64,000 nt of DNA from Tenacibaculum sp. Bg11-29 (GTDB lineage: Bacteria; Bacteroidota; Bacteroidia; Flavobacteriales; Flavobacteriaceae). Below the pieces are notes generated by a model. It was not told the origin of the DNA, searched no databases, and saw only the letters and a program-made list of their open reading frames with translations. Numbering within the stretch: position 1 is the stretch's first letter; each line of letters begins with the position of its first letter. Positions 11,097-20,102 of the stretch are shown in pieces. The DNA is taken from assembly GCF_002836595.1 (NCBI RefSeq), contig NZ_PJBB01000003.1:2789001-2853000 (forward strand), in the 5' to 3' direction. The position numbers and the translations under genes are program-made.

Positions 11097-11140
11097 TACT
11101 TAAAAGCAGTTTTATGTAATTTAAAGCTGCTTTTTAAGTA
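11097..11140. terminator. Bidirectional terminator
   Basis: TACTTAAAAGCAG (11097-11109) pairs with CTGCTTTTTAAGTA (11127-11140) between the convergent GyrI-like and DoxX genes. A-run and T-run flanks allow use from either side. Confidence 0.75.
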
Positions 11141-11153
11141 AATAAATTATAAT

Positions 11154-11543
11154 TTAAAATTTTCTTTTAATAAAGGGGATATAGTTTTTATTAAAAAACA
11201 ATAAAAAAGCACCAGAAATAAATGTGATTATTGCACTAAAAAATAAAAGTCCATTATCGTTATTATGATTTATTCCTAATTTTGTTAAGTGGCCTATAAT
11301 TGCCCCCCCCATTAGTCCGACAGTTAAAATAGCTCCTAACCAAGTTTTTTTTGGTACAAATAATAAAATTGAAGCAATTAGCTCTAAGATACCAGTTCCT
11401 ATTCTAACAAAAGCTTCGTTATTTCCTGCTATTTTTGTAAATAGGTTAACACTCTCTTCAGCTCCTGTAAATTTAAAAAACAATGTTTGTAGCATTATAA
11501 ATGCAGCGATAATTTTTAATATTAAAGGAAAATATTTTTTCAT
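11154..11543 (-). CDS. DoxX-like membrane protein
   Basis: 129 residues with four membrane helices. It has the DoxX layout: ILKIIAAFIMLQTLFFKFTG, a short loop, IGTGILELIASILLFVPK, a third helix with GGAIIGHLTKLG, and a C-terminal helix. DoxX proteins are quinone- or thiosulfate-linked or of unknown role, so no reaction can be assigned. The coding strand contains a run of eight G (bases 11303-11310 on the given strand are C), unusual in DNA this AT-rich and a possible slippage site. Confidence 0.8.
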   Translation of the reverse strand: MKKYFPLILKIIAAFIMLQTLFFKFTGAEESVNLFTKIAGNNEAFVRIGTGILELIASILLFVPKKTWLGAILTVGLMGGAIIGHLTKLGINHNNDNGLLFFSAIITFISGAFLLFFNKNYIPFIKRKF

Positions 11544-11604
11544 TTGTATTCATTTTTATTTTTAGACGAAGTGTTTTTTGTACCCTTACATCTATATTAA
11601 ATAG

Positions 11605-11612
11605 TATTTTTG
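11605..11612 (+). promoter_or_regulatory. -7 box immediately before the ATG at 11617
   Basis: TATTTTTG, with TTTG at 11577-11580 as a possible -33 element (24-base spacer). Only four bases separate the box from the ATG, so the transcript may be leaderless. Confidence 0.5.
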
Positions 11613-11616
11613 CAAT

Positions 11617-12693
11617 ATGAAAATAAAGTTATTTTATATTGCCGTATTCTTAGTTTTTACAGGATGTAAAACAGAGAAAATATCATTAAAATTTTTAAAT
11701 GAATTTATAGTTAAAGATTCATTAGTATTTGAAAATACAATTGTTGGAGGTATTTCAGGTATTGATTTTAGTAATGATCAATATTATATGGTAGTTGATG
11801 ACTCAAAAAATCCAAGAATTTTAGTTGGAGATATTTTAATGAAGAATGATTCTATAAAATCAGTAGATTTTAAACAAACAATTAGGATAGATTCAACGAG
11901 TCAGTTTTATAAAGATAATGTATTAGATTTAGAATCTATTTTCGTTGTAAATGATCAAATAAACTTGGTAAGCGAAGGATCTATAAGAAAAGGTAAGAGT
12001 CCAGCTATTTTTACATTAAACAGTTTAGGTAAAATACAAGAAAGTATTGAGATACCTTCTTATTTTAAAGCTAATTCTTTAGCAAAACCAAAACATAATG
12101 CAACTTTTGAAAGCTCTTCGAAAAGTATTGATAAAAAAGGTTATTGGGTGGCAATGGAAGGACCATTGGCTGCAGATGGAGAAGAGCCAACGTTTTATAA
12201 AACAAAATCACCAATACGAATTACGTATTTTAATCATGAAACTAAAAAAGCGACGAAGCAATTTACATATCAATTAGAAAAAATAACAAAACCAGCCAAA
12301 GGAACAGTCAATTTAAATGGAGTAACGGCTATTTTAGAATATACAAAGAATAGTTTTTTTGTTATAGAAAGAATTTATCAAAGCGGATATGGAACTCAAG
12401 GGAATACTATAAAGGTTTTTAAAGCGACTATTGATGAAGAATCAACAAATTCTTTAAATATTGAGTCTTTAAAAAAACAAGAATATATAGCGCTTAAAAA
12501 AGAATTATTATTTGATTTTGAATCAATACAAGATAAATTAACAAATAATATTATAGATAATATTGAAGGGATTACTTTTGGTCCTCAATTGTCAAACGGT
12601 AATCAATCGTTAATAGTAGTTTCTGATGATAATTTTCAAGTATATGGTAAGCAATTGAATCAATTTATATTGTTAGAAATCCAGCATAAATAA
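11617..12693 (+). CDS. Lipoprotein with phytase-like esterase domain
   Basis: 358 residues with a lipoprotein signal (lipobox FTGC, C17). The mature part resembles the esterase-like activity of phytase family: a beta-propeller with GGISGIDFSNDQYYMVVDD, DLESIFVV, GYWVAMEGPLAADGEEPTF and the late IEGITFGPQL then VVSDDNF. These acidic repeats resemble calcium- and phosphate-binding positions in related propellers. A phosphate-ester hydrolase at the cell surface is the family expectation, and the substrate is unknown. It is followed 28 bases later by the DUF6913-like gene. Confidence 0.85.
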   Translation: MKIKLFYIAVFLVFTGCKTEKISLKFLNEFIVKDSLVFENTIVGGISGIDFSNDQYYMVVDDSKNPRILVGDILMKNDSIKSVDFKQTIRIDSTSQFYKDNVLDLESIFVVNDQINLVSEGSIRKGKSPAIFTLNSLGKIQESIEIPSYFKANSLAKPKHNATFESSSKSIDKKGYWVAMEGPLAADGEEPTFYKTKSPIRITYFNHETKKATKQFTYQLEKITKPAKGTVNLNGVTAILEYTKNSFFVIERIYQSGYGTQGNTIKVFKATIDEESTNSLNIESLKKQEYIALKKELLFDFESIQDKLTNNIIDNIEGITFGPQLSNGNQSLIVVSDDNFQVYGKQLNQFILLEIQHK

Positions 12694-12721
12694 TGTACAT
12701 TAGCAATAGTAATTATTAAAA

Positions 12722-13234
12722 ATGATAGGTAAACTTAAACAAAGGTCAATAGAAAAAATTTACAATAAAACTATTGATAAAAAAGTAAATAAAAATCATA
12801 ATTTAAATAAGGTTCAAAAAGTTTTAATTTTACTAGATAACGAATCTTTAGAAAATGTAATGATAGCTAATTTAGTAAATGTACTTTCTTTTAAAAAAGA
12901 AAGTATAGATGTATTAGTTTATAAAGAGTTTTTAAAGAAAGAAGATATTTCTCCTCTTTTTTTCACAAAAAAAGATATTGGATTAAATGCTAGTTTAAAA
13001 TCAGACAATTTAAAAAATTTCGTTAGAAACGATTATGATTTATTGATTAACTATATAAAAACGCCTAATTTATATACTAATATGATAACTTTGTTGTCTA
13101 AAGCAAACTTAAAAGCTGGTTTCGCAGATATTGATGATAGATTGTATGATATTGTTGTAGCTGATGAAGGCTTAAATGAGGCAGTTTTAAATAAAGAATT
13201 AAAAAAATATTTAACGATTTTAAATAAAATATAA
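12722..13234 (+). CDS. DUF6913-like protein upstream of dapA
   Basis: 170 residues, soluble and basic at the N-terminus, with alternating helices and strands (KVLILLDNESLENV, DVLVYKEF, YDLLINYI, AGFADI, YDIVVAD). It resembles a flavobacterial family of unknown function commonly found next to dapA. I recall it as DUF6913, with moderate confidence. Its TAA overlaps the dapA ATG by one base (ATAATG), so translation is coupled. No catalytic motif seen. Confidence 0.7.
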   Translation: MIGKLKQRSIEKIYNKTIDKKVNKNHNLNKVQKVLILLDNESLENVMIANLVNVLSFKKESIDVLVYKEFLKKEDISPLFFTKKDIGLNASLKSDNLKNFVRNDYDLLINYIKTPNLYTNMITLLSKANLKAGFADIDDRLYDIVVADEGLNEAVLNKELKKYLTILNKI

Positions 13235-14109
13235 TGCAAAAATTTGTTGGTACTGGAGTTGCTTTAGTTACTCCATTTAGCGAAGATTTAAGTGTAGATT
13301 TTAATGCACTTAGAAAGTTAGTAAATTACAATATTGATAACGGTGTAAATTATTTAGTTATCAATGGAACAACAGGAGAAAGTGGTACAATAACAAAAGA
13401 AGAGAAAGAAGAAATTATTAAAGTGATTTCGGATGAAAATAAAGGAAGATTACCTTTAGTGTTAGGTGTTGGAGGCAATAATACACAAACAGTAATTGAT
13501 GAATTAACATCATTAGACTTATCAAATATTGATGGTGTTTTATCTGTAGCTCCTTATTATAGTAAGCCAACGCAAGAAGGTTTTTATCAACACTTTAAAG
13601 CAATTTCTTTAGTAAGTACAAAACCAATTATATTATATAATGTACCTGGTAGAACTGCTAAGAATATGGAGCCAGCTACAACTTTACGCTTAGCAAACGA
13701 TTTTGAAAATATTGTAGCTGTGAAAGAAGCAGGTAACAATCAACAACAATACTTAGAATTGTTAAAGAACAAACCAAAAGATTTTTTAATAATTTCTGGT
13801 GATGATGACCTAGCGTTAGGAGTTATTTTAGCAGGAGCAGCAGGAGTAATTTCTGTAATAGGGCAAGGATTACCAAAAGAATTTTCAAAAATGATTCAAT
13901 TAGGTTTGGCAGGAGAAATTAAAGAGTCTTATGAAATTCATTACAAACTTATGGATGTTGTATCTTATATTTTTGAAGAAAACAATCCTGCAGGAATTAA
14001 GGCATTACTATTAAAAAAAGGAATTTGCTTAGACGAAGTTCGATTACCATTAGTAAAAGCAACAGAAAATTTACAAACAAAAATATCGGATTTTATAGAC
14101 AATTTATAA
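13234..14109 (+). CDS. dapA: 4-hydroxy-tetrahydrodipicolinate synthase
   Basis: Condenses pyruvate with aspartate semialdehyde in the lysine/diaminopimelate pathway. 291 residues, TIM barrel. Seen: GTGVALVTPF at the N-terminus, NGTTGESGT (pyruvate/ASA pocket), catalytic Y135 in LYNVPGRT, and Schiff-base K164 in VAVKEAGNN, close to E. coli Y133 and K161. Translationally coupled to the upstream DUF6913-like gene and followed by a strong terminator. Confidence 0.97.
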   Translation: MQKFVGTGVALVTPFSEDLSVDFNALRKLVNYNIDNGVNYLVINGTTGESGTITKEEKEEIIKVISDENKGRLPLVLGVGGNNTQTVIDELTSLDLSNIDGVLSVAPYYSKPTQEGFYQHFKAISLVSTKPIILYNVPGRTAKNMEPATTLRLANDFENIVAVKEAGNNQQQYLELLKNKPKDFLIISGDDDLALGVILAGAAGVISVIGQGLPKEFSKMIQLGLAGEIKESYEIHYKLMDVVSYIFEENNPAGIKALLLKKGICLDEVRLPLVKATENLQTKISDFIDNL

Positions 14110-14132
14110 TTTTATAAAAAGACAAGAGTTAT

Positions 14133-14167
14133 AAAAGACTACAATTTTTTAATTGTAGTCTTTTTTT
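14133..14167 (+). terminator. Intrinsic terminator after dapA
   Basis: Perfect stem AAAGACTACAATT / AATTGTAGTCTTT with a T-rich loop and a seven-T tail. Confidence 0.93.
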
Positions 14168-14226
14168 AGCATCTTTGTTTAAAATTTTAGAATACCTCTT
14201 TAAAAAAACTCTTAAAAAAATAAATA

Positions 14227-14742
14227 ATGTTATCAAAAAAAATAGAAAATGCTTTAAATAAGCAAATAAAAATAGAAGCAGAATCATCTCAAGTATACTT
14301 ATCAATGGCATGTTGGGCAGAAACTCAAGGGTTTGAAGGAGTATCACAGTTTATGTATGCACATTCAGATGAAGAACGTATGCATATGTTAAAGTTAGTG
14401 AAATTTGTAAATGAGAGAGGAGGGCATGCTCAAGTTTCTGATTTAGCAGCACCACCAACTGAGTTTGGATCATTTAAAGAGATGTTTCAAACATTGTTTA
14501 ATCATGAAGTAATGGTATCAAAATCTATAAATGATTTAGTACATATTACTCTAGAAGAAAGAGATTATGCAACACATAATTTTTTACAATGGTATGTTGC
14601 AGAACAAATAGAAGAAGAAGCTTTAGCTAGAAATATTTTAGATAAAATTAATTTAATTGGTGATGATAAAGGAGGTTTATATTTGTTTGATAATGATGTA
14701 AAACAAATCGTTGCACAAGGAGCTACAAATACTGCAGAATAA
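14227..14742 (+). CDS. ftnA: Ferritin
   Basis: Non-haem iron-storage protein, 171 residues, which should form a 24-subunit cage that oxidises Fe(II) and stores ferric mineral. The four-helix ferroxidase pattern is intact: E in KIEAESSQVYL, ExxH in DEERMHMLKL, then TLEERDYATHNFLQWYVAEQ with its Glu and Gln/Glu ligands, and EEALARNILDKI. Length and motif order match bacterial FtnA. Monocistronic. Confidence 0.95.
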   Translation: MLSKKIENALNKQIKIEAESSQVYLSMACWAETQGFEGVSQFMYAHSDEERMHMLKLVKFVNERGGHAQVSDLAAPPTEFGSFKEMFQTLFNHEVMVSKSINDLVHITLEERDYATHNFLQWYVAEQIEEEALARNILDKINLIGDDKGGLYLFDNDVKQIVAQGATNTAE

Positions 14743-14851
14743 GATTAACAAACATTTAATAACTATTACGAGTTTTTATAATAGATTTAATGGTTTATTG
14801 CAATACTCTATTTAGAGTGAAAAATCGTTTTAATAATCCATAATTAATTAC

Positions 14852-14859
14852 TAATTTTG
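14852..14859 (+). promoter_or_regulatory. -7 box before bamD
   Basis: TAATTTTG, four bases before the ATG at 14864 and thirteen before the alternative ATG at 14873. Whichever start is used, the 5' leader is absent or very short. Confidence 0.5.
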
Positions 14860-14863
14860 CCAA

Positions 14864-15685
14864 ATGCAAAAAATGAAAAATTTAGCGTATATAATTGTAA
14901 TGCTATTGATCTTGTCTTCATGTGGAGAATATCAAAAAGTATTGAATAAGGGAAGTATTGAAGAACAATACAAGATGGCTACCAAAATGTACGAAACACA
15001 AAAGTACAGTAAAGCATTACGTTTGTTTGAAAAAATAACACCATCTTATAGAGGTAAACCTCAGATGGAACGTATACAGTTTATGGTATCCCAATCGAAT
15101 TTTAACGAGAAAAATTATGGTTTAGCTGGTTATTATTTTAATAGGTTTACAAAAAACTACCCTAAAAGTTCTAAACGAGAAGAAGCTGCTTTTTTATCGG
15201 CATTGAGTTATTATAAAGATTCACCAGGTTTTAGTTTAGATCCAACAAATACAAGAAAAGCGTTAGAATCGTTTCAATCATTTATTGATCGATATCCAAA
15301 TTCAGATAAATTAGATGAAGCTAATAAGTATTATGCTGAATTAAGAAGTAAATTAGAAAAAAAAGCATTTGAAATAGCAAAAACATATTATAAAACTGCA
15401 GGCTATGATTCTAGAAATTATAGGGCAGCTATTACAGCTTTTGATAATTTACTATCAGATTATTTAGGAACGAAATATAAAGAAGAAGCATTATATTATC
15501 GTTTAAAAGCAGCACATGATTTTGTTATGAAGAGTACGTCGCGTAGAAAAGCTGATAGAATTAAAACAGCTAAAAAGGCGTACGATAAATTAAAGAGAAG
15601 CTTTCCTGAATCGAAATTTATGAAAGACTCGAATGAAATGTTAGCAGCATTAAATAAAGAACAAGAACAATTAGTTAAAAGTTAA
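14864..15685 (+). CDS. bamD: Outer membrane assembly lipoprotein BamD
   Basis: Subunit of the BAM complex that folds beta-barrel proteins into the outer membrane. Lipoprotein signal with lipobox SSC (C20 from this start), then GEYQKVLNKGS, and TPR-type repeats including ALRLFEKITPSYRGKPQME and AGYYFNRFTKNYPKSSKREE. About 273 residues, as in Bacteroidota BamD. A second ATG at 14873 gives a signal peptide closer to homologues and may be the real start. It is followed by rpoZ (3 bases), coaBC, DUF4835 and recN, an order shared with other Bacteroidota. Confidence 0.93.
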   Translation: MQKMKNLAYIIVMLLILSSCGEYQKVLNKGSIEEQYKMATKMYETQKYSKALRLFEKITPSYRGKPQMERIQFMVSQSNFNEKNYGLAGYYFNRFTKNYPKSSKREEAAFLSALSYYKDSPGFSLDPTNTRKALESFQSFIDRYPNSDKLDEANKYYAELRSKLEKKAFEIAKTYYKTAGYDSRNYRAAITAFDNLLSDYLGTKYKEEALYYRLKAAHDFVMKSTSRRKADRIKTAKKAYDKLKRSFPESKFMKDSNEMLAALNKEQEQLVKS

Positions 15686-15688
15686 AAA

Positions 15689-16009
15689 ATGGATTATAAA
15701 GAAACGAAAGCACCATTAAGTACTATTACTTATAATAAAGAAGCTATCGAAGCTCCAACAGAGAATATCTATGAAGCTATTTCAATTATAGCTAAAAGAG
15801 CGAATCAAATTAATTCTGATTTAAAGAAAGAATTAGTTGATAAGTTAGATGAATTTGCTACTTATAACGATAGTTTAGAAGAAGTTTTTGAAAATAAAGA
15901 ACAAATAGAAGTTTCTAAGTTTTACGAACGTTTACCAAAGCCTCATGCTATTGCTGTAGATGAATGGTTAAATGGGGAAATATATTATAGAACTCCAGAA
16001 ACCGAATAA
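15689..16009 (+). CDS. rpoZ: RNA polymerase omega subunit, Bacteroidota type
   Basis: 106 residues. The core ENIYEAISIIAKRANQIN is the omega motif that clamps the beta' C-terminus and helps assemble RNA polymerase. The C-terminal acidic and basic tail is as in Bacteroidota homologues. It sits 3 bases after bamD and 1 base before coaBC, a tight operon. The same omega-coaBC adjacency is seen in other bacteria. Confidence 0.9.
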   Translation: MDYKETKAPLSTITYNKEAIEAPTENIYEAISIIAKRANQINSDLKKELVDKLDEFATYNDSLEEVFENKEQIEVSKFYERLPKPHAIAVDEWLNGEIYYRTPETE

Positions 16010-16010
16010 G

Positions 16011-17219
16011 ATGTCTGTATTAAGCGGTAAAAAAGTATTACTTGGCGTTACTGCAGGTATTGCCGCATATAAAACAGCGAACTTAGTTCGTTTATTTATA
16101 AAATCTGGCGCAGAAGTTATGGTCGTAATGACTCCTGCGTCAAAAGATTTTATTACACCTCTTACACTTTCCACCTTATCTAAAAACCCGGTTCATTCTA
16201 CTTTTTACGAAAAAGAAGATGAAAATGAACTTTGGAACAATCATGTTGATTTAGGGCTTTGGGCAGATTTAATGATAATCGCACCAGCAACTGCAAATAC
16301 GATGTCTAAAATGACAAACGGTACTTGTGATAATTTGTTGTTAGCAACATATTTATCAGCAAAATGCCCAGTTTATTTTGCACCAGCAATGGATCTGGAT
16401 ATGTATAAGCATCCGTCAACAAAAAAGAGTTTTGAAAGTTTACAAAATTTTGGTAATATTTTAATCCCAGCTACTTCTGGTGAGTTAGCAAGCGGATTGG
16501 TTGGTGAAGGTCGTATGGCAGAACCTGAAGATATTATTGCTTTTATAGAAAAAGATATTGCATCTAAATTACCACTTCGTGGAAAAAAAATACTAATAAC
16601 AGCTGGTCCAACATATGAAGCGATTGATCCTGTTCGTTTTATTGGAAATCATTCTTCGGGTAAAATGGGATTTGAAATAGCTAAAACGGCAGCTAATTTA
16701 GGAGCTGAAGTTGTTTTAGTATCAGGACCTTCTTATCAAAAAGTAACACATTCTTTTATTAAAAGAGTTGATGTAAAATCAGCTCAAGATATGTATGATG
16801 CTTGTCATACCTATTATAATGATGTCGATATTGCAATTTTATCTGCTGCTGTTGCAGATTATAGACCAAAAAATATTGCAACGCAGAAAATAAAAAAGAA
16901 AGATTCAACGTTAACTATAGAATTAGAGCCTACAAAAGATATTTTAAAATCATTAGGAGCTATTAAAACAAATCAATTATTGGTAGGATTTGCATTAGAA
17001 ACAAATAATGAAGTTGAAAATGCAAAAAATAAAATTACACGTAAGAACTTAGATTTAATTATCTTAAATTCGTTACAAGATAAGGGAGCTGGTTTTGCTA
17101 CAGATACTAATAAAGTTACTATTATTGATGCTGAATTTAACCAAAAAGTATTCGGTTTAAAGTCTAAAAAGGAAGTGTCAGTAGATATAATTAATGAAAT
17201 TATCAATAAAATTAAATAA
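16011..17219 (+). CDS. coaBC: Bifunctional PPC decarboxylase / phosphopantothenate-cysteine ligase
   Basis: Makes 4'-phosphopantetheine for coenzyme A: the CoaB half couples cysteine to phosphopantothenate and the CoaC half decarboxylates the product. 402 residues from the ATG at 16011, one base after rpoZ. CoaC (about 1-180) shows VTAGIAAYKTANLVR, NHVDLGLWADLMIIAPATAN with its catalytic His, and PAMDLDMY. CoaB (about 190-402) shows ITAGPTYEAIDPVRFIGNHS, AAVADYRP and LVGFALETNN. A frame-compatible upstream ATG at 15972 lies inside rpoZ and lacks homology, so it is rejected. Confidence 0.96.
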   Translation: MSVLSGKKVLLGVTAGIAAYKTANLVRLFIKSGAEVMVVMTPASKDFITPLTLSTLSKNPVHSTFYEKEDENELWNNHVDLGLWADLMIIAPATANTMSKMTNGTCDNLLLATYLSAKCPVYFAPAMDLDMYKHPSTKKSFESLQNFGNILIPATSGELASGLVGEGRMAEPEDIIAFIEKDIASKLPLRGKKILITAGPTYEAIDPVRFIGNHSSGKMGFEIAKTAANLGAEVVLVSGPSYQKVTHSFIKRVDVKSAQDMYDACHTYYNDVDIAILSAAVADYRPKNIATQKIKKKDSTLTIELEPTKDILKSLGAIKTNQLLVGFALETNNEVENAKNKITRKNLDLIILNSLQDKGAGFATDTNKVTIIDAEFNQKVFGLKSKKEVSVDIINEIINKIK

Positions 17220-17275
17220 TAATTATATTATCTTCTCGGGTATTATTGAAAAGTGAAATGTTTTTTACTTTGAAG

Positions 17276-17335
17276 ATACAAACGCAGTTTTTCGAGAGGT
17301 TTTAATAGGTCTCGACTGCGCTTGACCAGACAAAT
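17276..17335. repeat. Partial copy (D) of dispersed inverted-repeat element
   Basis: Core hairpin CGCAGTTTTTCGAGA (17283-17297) opposing TCTCGACTGCG (17310-17320), followed by CTTGACCAGACAAA. It matches the core of the three longer copies at 32266, 33631 and 61077 but lacks their end sequences. It lies between coaBC and the DUF4835 gene. Confidence 0.7.
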
Positions 17336-17348
17336 AAAATTATAATAA

Positions 17349-18239
17349 ATGCGTAATTTTTTCTTTTTTCTTTTTATCACATTATCAGTTTTTACAATGC
17401 AATCGCAAGAATTAAACGCTTTTGTAACGATAAATACAGATAAAGTTCAGAGTAGTAATAAACAAGTTTATGAAACATTAGAAAAATCATTAACTGAGTT
17501 TATTAATGAAAAACAATGGACTAACAAAAATTACAAACAACAAGAACGAATTAATTGTGCCTTTACCATTATTGTAAACGAGCAGAGTGGTAATAATTTT
17601 AATGCAACAATACAAGTACAATCTACAAGACCTGTATACAACTCTTCTTATGCTACTCCTGTTTTAAATATTAACGACACTAATTTTAATTTTAGTTATA
17701 GTGAGTTTGCACCGTTAATTTTTAACCCAAATAATTATGAATCTAATTTAGTATCAACAATTGCTTTTTATGTGTATACGATTTTAGGTGTAGATGCTGA
17801 TACTTTTGCATTAAAATCAGGAACGAATTATTTTAAAAAAGCAGAAAATGTTATGCTACAAGCGCAATCTAGTGGTGAAACAGGATGGCAAAACCAAGTA
17901 GGAAAACAAAATCGTTTTGCGTTAATTGATAATTTATTGTCTTCTAAATTTAATCCTTTACGAACTATTTTTTACGAGTATCACAGAAAGGGATTTGATA
18001 ATTTTTCAGAGAATAAAGAAACAGCAAAACAAACAATTCAAGATAATGTTATAGCATTAGATAAATTGCATAACATTACGATAGGTAATTATATGATTCG
18101 TGTTTTTTTAGATGCTAAAGGTGATGAAATTTCAAATGTATTTTCTGATGGAAAACCTGCGAAAAGTACACAAAAAATGCTTAGTGTATTGAGCAAAATT
18201 GCACCTACTTATAAAGATAAATGGAAAAAAATTAAATAA
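17349..18239 (+). CDS. DUF4835 family protein (PorD-type)
   Basis: 296 residues with a signal peptide (FFFFLFITLSVF, cleavage near MQSQ). The mature protein opens with ELNAFVTINTDKVQSSNKQV, the hallmark of DUF4835, a Bacteroidota-only family annotated in places as T9SS component PorD. The link to type IX secretion is knowledge of the family. The two T9SS cargo genes in this window make it plausible. Position between coaBC and recN is conserved in the phylum. No catalytic site. Confidence 0.85.
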   Translation: MRNFFFFLFITLSVFTMQSQELNAFVTINTDKVQSSNKQVYETLEKSLTEFINEKQWTNKNYKQQERINCAFTIIVNEQSGNNFNATIQVQSTRPVYNSSYATPVLNINDTNFNFSYSEFAPLIFNPNNYESNLVSTIAFYVYTILGVDADTFALKSGTNYFKKAENVMLQAQSSGETGWQNQVGKQNRFALIDNLLSSKFNPLRTIFYEYHRKGFDNFSENKETAKQTIQDNVIALDKLHNITIGNYMIRVFLDAKGDEISNVFSDGKPAKSTQKMLSVLSKIAPTYKDKWKKIK

Positions 18240-18411
18240 AATTACTTTTAGTACCTCTTTGTTAAAAGTGATTAAGTAATTGTATTTGATACTTTTTTAG
18301 TATAGTTACGACCTCTGTTTTCTTAGTTATTTTATATCTAAACTTCCATTCTTTTTTTAGTTATATAATTCATTGAAAATTTGTATTTTTATTACTTATA
18401 AAGAATAGAAT

Positions 18412-20064
18412 TTGCTGACACACTTATCCATACATAATTACGCGTTAATCAATCATTTATCGATTGACTTTACAAAAGGTTTATCTATCATAACAGGTGA
18501 AACAGGAGCAGGGAAATCCATTTTATTAGGAGCATTAGGCTTGGTAATGGGTAATCGTGCTGATTTATCTTCCTTAAAGAACACAGAAAAAAAATGTGTT
18601 ATTGAGGCTAAGTTTGCTGTTAACGAATATTCTTTGCAAAGTTTATTTGAAAAGTTAGATATTGATTACGAAGAAGAAACTATTATTCGTAGAGAAATTT
18701 TACCTTCAGGTAAGTCAAGAGCGTTTGTAAACGACACTCCTGTGAATTTATCAGTTTTATCTGCTTTAAAGAGTAAATTGATAGATATTCATTCACAACA
18801 TCAAACATTACAATTATCAGATGCTGCGTTTCAGTTTTCTGTTATTGATGCCTTGGGAAAGAATCAAACCAAAATAGCTTCTTATAAAAGAGGTATGCGT
18901 AAATATTCGCTATTAAAAAAAGATTTAAAGGCTCTTCAAGAAGAAACTGAAAAATCTAATGAGCAATATGAGTATAATTTACATTTATTTAATGAGTTAG
19001 AAGAAGCTAGTTTAAAAACAGGTGAACAAGAAGTTTTAGAAGAAAAATTAGACAGATTAAATAATATTGAAGAGATAAAGTTAAATTTATCAGAAGCCCT
19101 ACAAGTTTCAATAAATGAAGATGTTGGCTTACAAAGCTTATTTAATGGGGTAGAAAATAATCTACAAAAAATTAGTTCTTTTTCTAAAAATTATGATGAC
19201 CTATCAAAAAGAATTTCAAGTATAAAAATTGAATTAGACGACGTAATTTCAGAATTAGAAAGTGCTAATGAAGAAGTAGAATTCAATCCAAATGAGATTG
19301 AAGAATTAAATGATAGATTACAATTAATATATAATTTACAAAAGAAGCATTCTGTTGAGTCGATCAAAGAACTACTAATTATTCATAAATCATTATCAGA
19401 TAAAGTTGCACAAGTAGAAGGAGCAGAAACATTGATTGATGCTAAAAATGCTGAAATAAAAGGAGTATCTATAAAGTTAGATGAAGTTGCTGGTATGATT
19501 ACTAAATCTCGAAACAAAGCAATACCTAAGTTGCAAAAAGAATTAGAGTATTTATTGACAGAATTGGGGATGCCAAATGCTCGTTTTTCTATCGATTTAA
19601 GCCATTCAGATGATTATTTTACGAATGGTAAAGATGTTTTATCATTTTTGTTTTCAGCTAATAAAGGAGGGAGTTTTGGTGAACTTAAAAAAGTAGCATC
19701 AGGAGGAGAATTATCTAGAATAATGCTATCAATAAAAAAAATTCTATCAGAAAATACAAAATTACCTACTATTATTTTTGATGAAATTGACACAGGAGTA
19801 TCTGGAGAAGTATCGAATAAAATTGCAAAAATAATGCAAGATATGGGAGCGAATATGCAAGTAATAACAATTACACATTTACCGCAAATTGCAGCAAAAG
19901 GATTACAGCATTATAAGGTGTATAAGGGAGAGGAAGACGGAGTTACAACATCAAACTTAAAATTATTATCTAATGACGAACGTGTAATTGAAATAGCAGA
20001 AATGTTAAGTGGTAAAGACATTTCAGAAAGCGCGTTAACACATGCAAAAGAATTATTGAATTAA
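18412..20064 (+). CDS. recN: DNA repair protein RecN
   Basis: SMC-like ATPase for double-strand break repair, 550 residues. It starts at a TTG (18412), since the family N-terminus LTHLSIHNYALI begins right there and no ATG lies upstream in frame. Walker A is GETGAGKS (residues 29-36). A long coiled coil covers about 160-370. The ABC signature is ASGGELSRIMLSIK and Walker B is PTIIFDEIDTGVSGE, then ITHLPQIAAKG. FabI follows 38 bases later. Confidence 0.96.
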   Translation: MLTHLSIHNYALINHLSIDFTKGLSIITGETGAGKSILLGALGLVMGNRADLSSLKNTEKKCVIEAKFAVNEYSLQSLFEKLDIDYEEETIIRREILPSGKSRAFVNDTPVNLSVLSALKSKLIDIHSQHQTLQLSDAAFQFSVIDALGKNQTKIASYKRGMRKYSLLKKDLKALQEETEKSNEQYEYNLHLFNELEEASLKTGEQEVLEEKLDRLNNIEEIKLNLSEALQVSINEDVGLQSLFNGVENNLQKISSFSKNYDDLSKRISSIKIELDDVISELESANEEVEFNPNEIEELNDRLQLIYNLQKKHSVESIKELLIIHKSLSDKVAQVEGAETLIDAKNAEIKGVSIKLDEVAGMITKSRNKAIPKLQKELEYLLTELGMPNARFSIDLSHSDDYFTNGKDVLSFLFSANKGGSFGELKKVASGGELSRIMLSIKKILSENTKLPTIIFDEIDTGVSGEVSNKIAKIMQDMGANMQVITITHLPQIAAKGLQHYKVYKGEEDGVTTSNLKLLSNDERVIEIAEMLSGKDISESALTHAKELLN

Positions 20065-20102
20065 GTATAAAACAAACAACTACATACATTAAAAAGTAAA
20101 AT

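Noticed and set aside
15972..16010. Earlier start for coaBC inside rpoZ
   Set aside because: The added 13 residues have no homology to CoaBC, and the ATG at 16011 directly follows the rpoZ stop.
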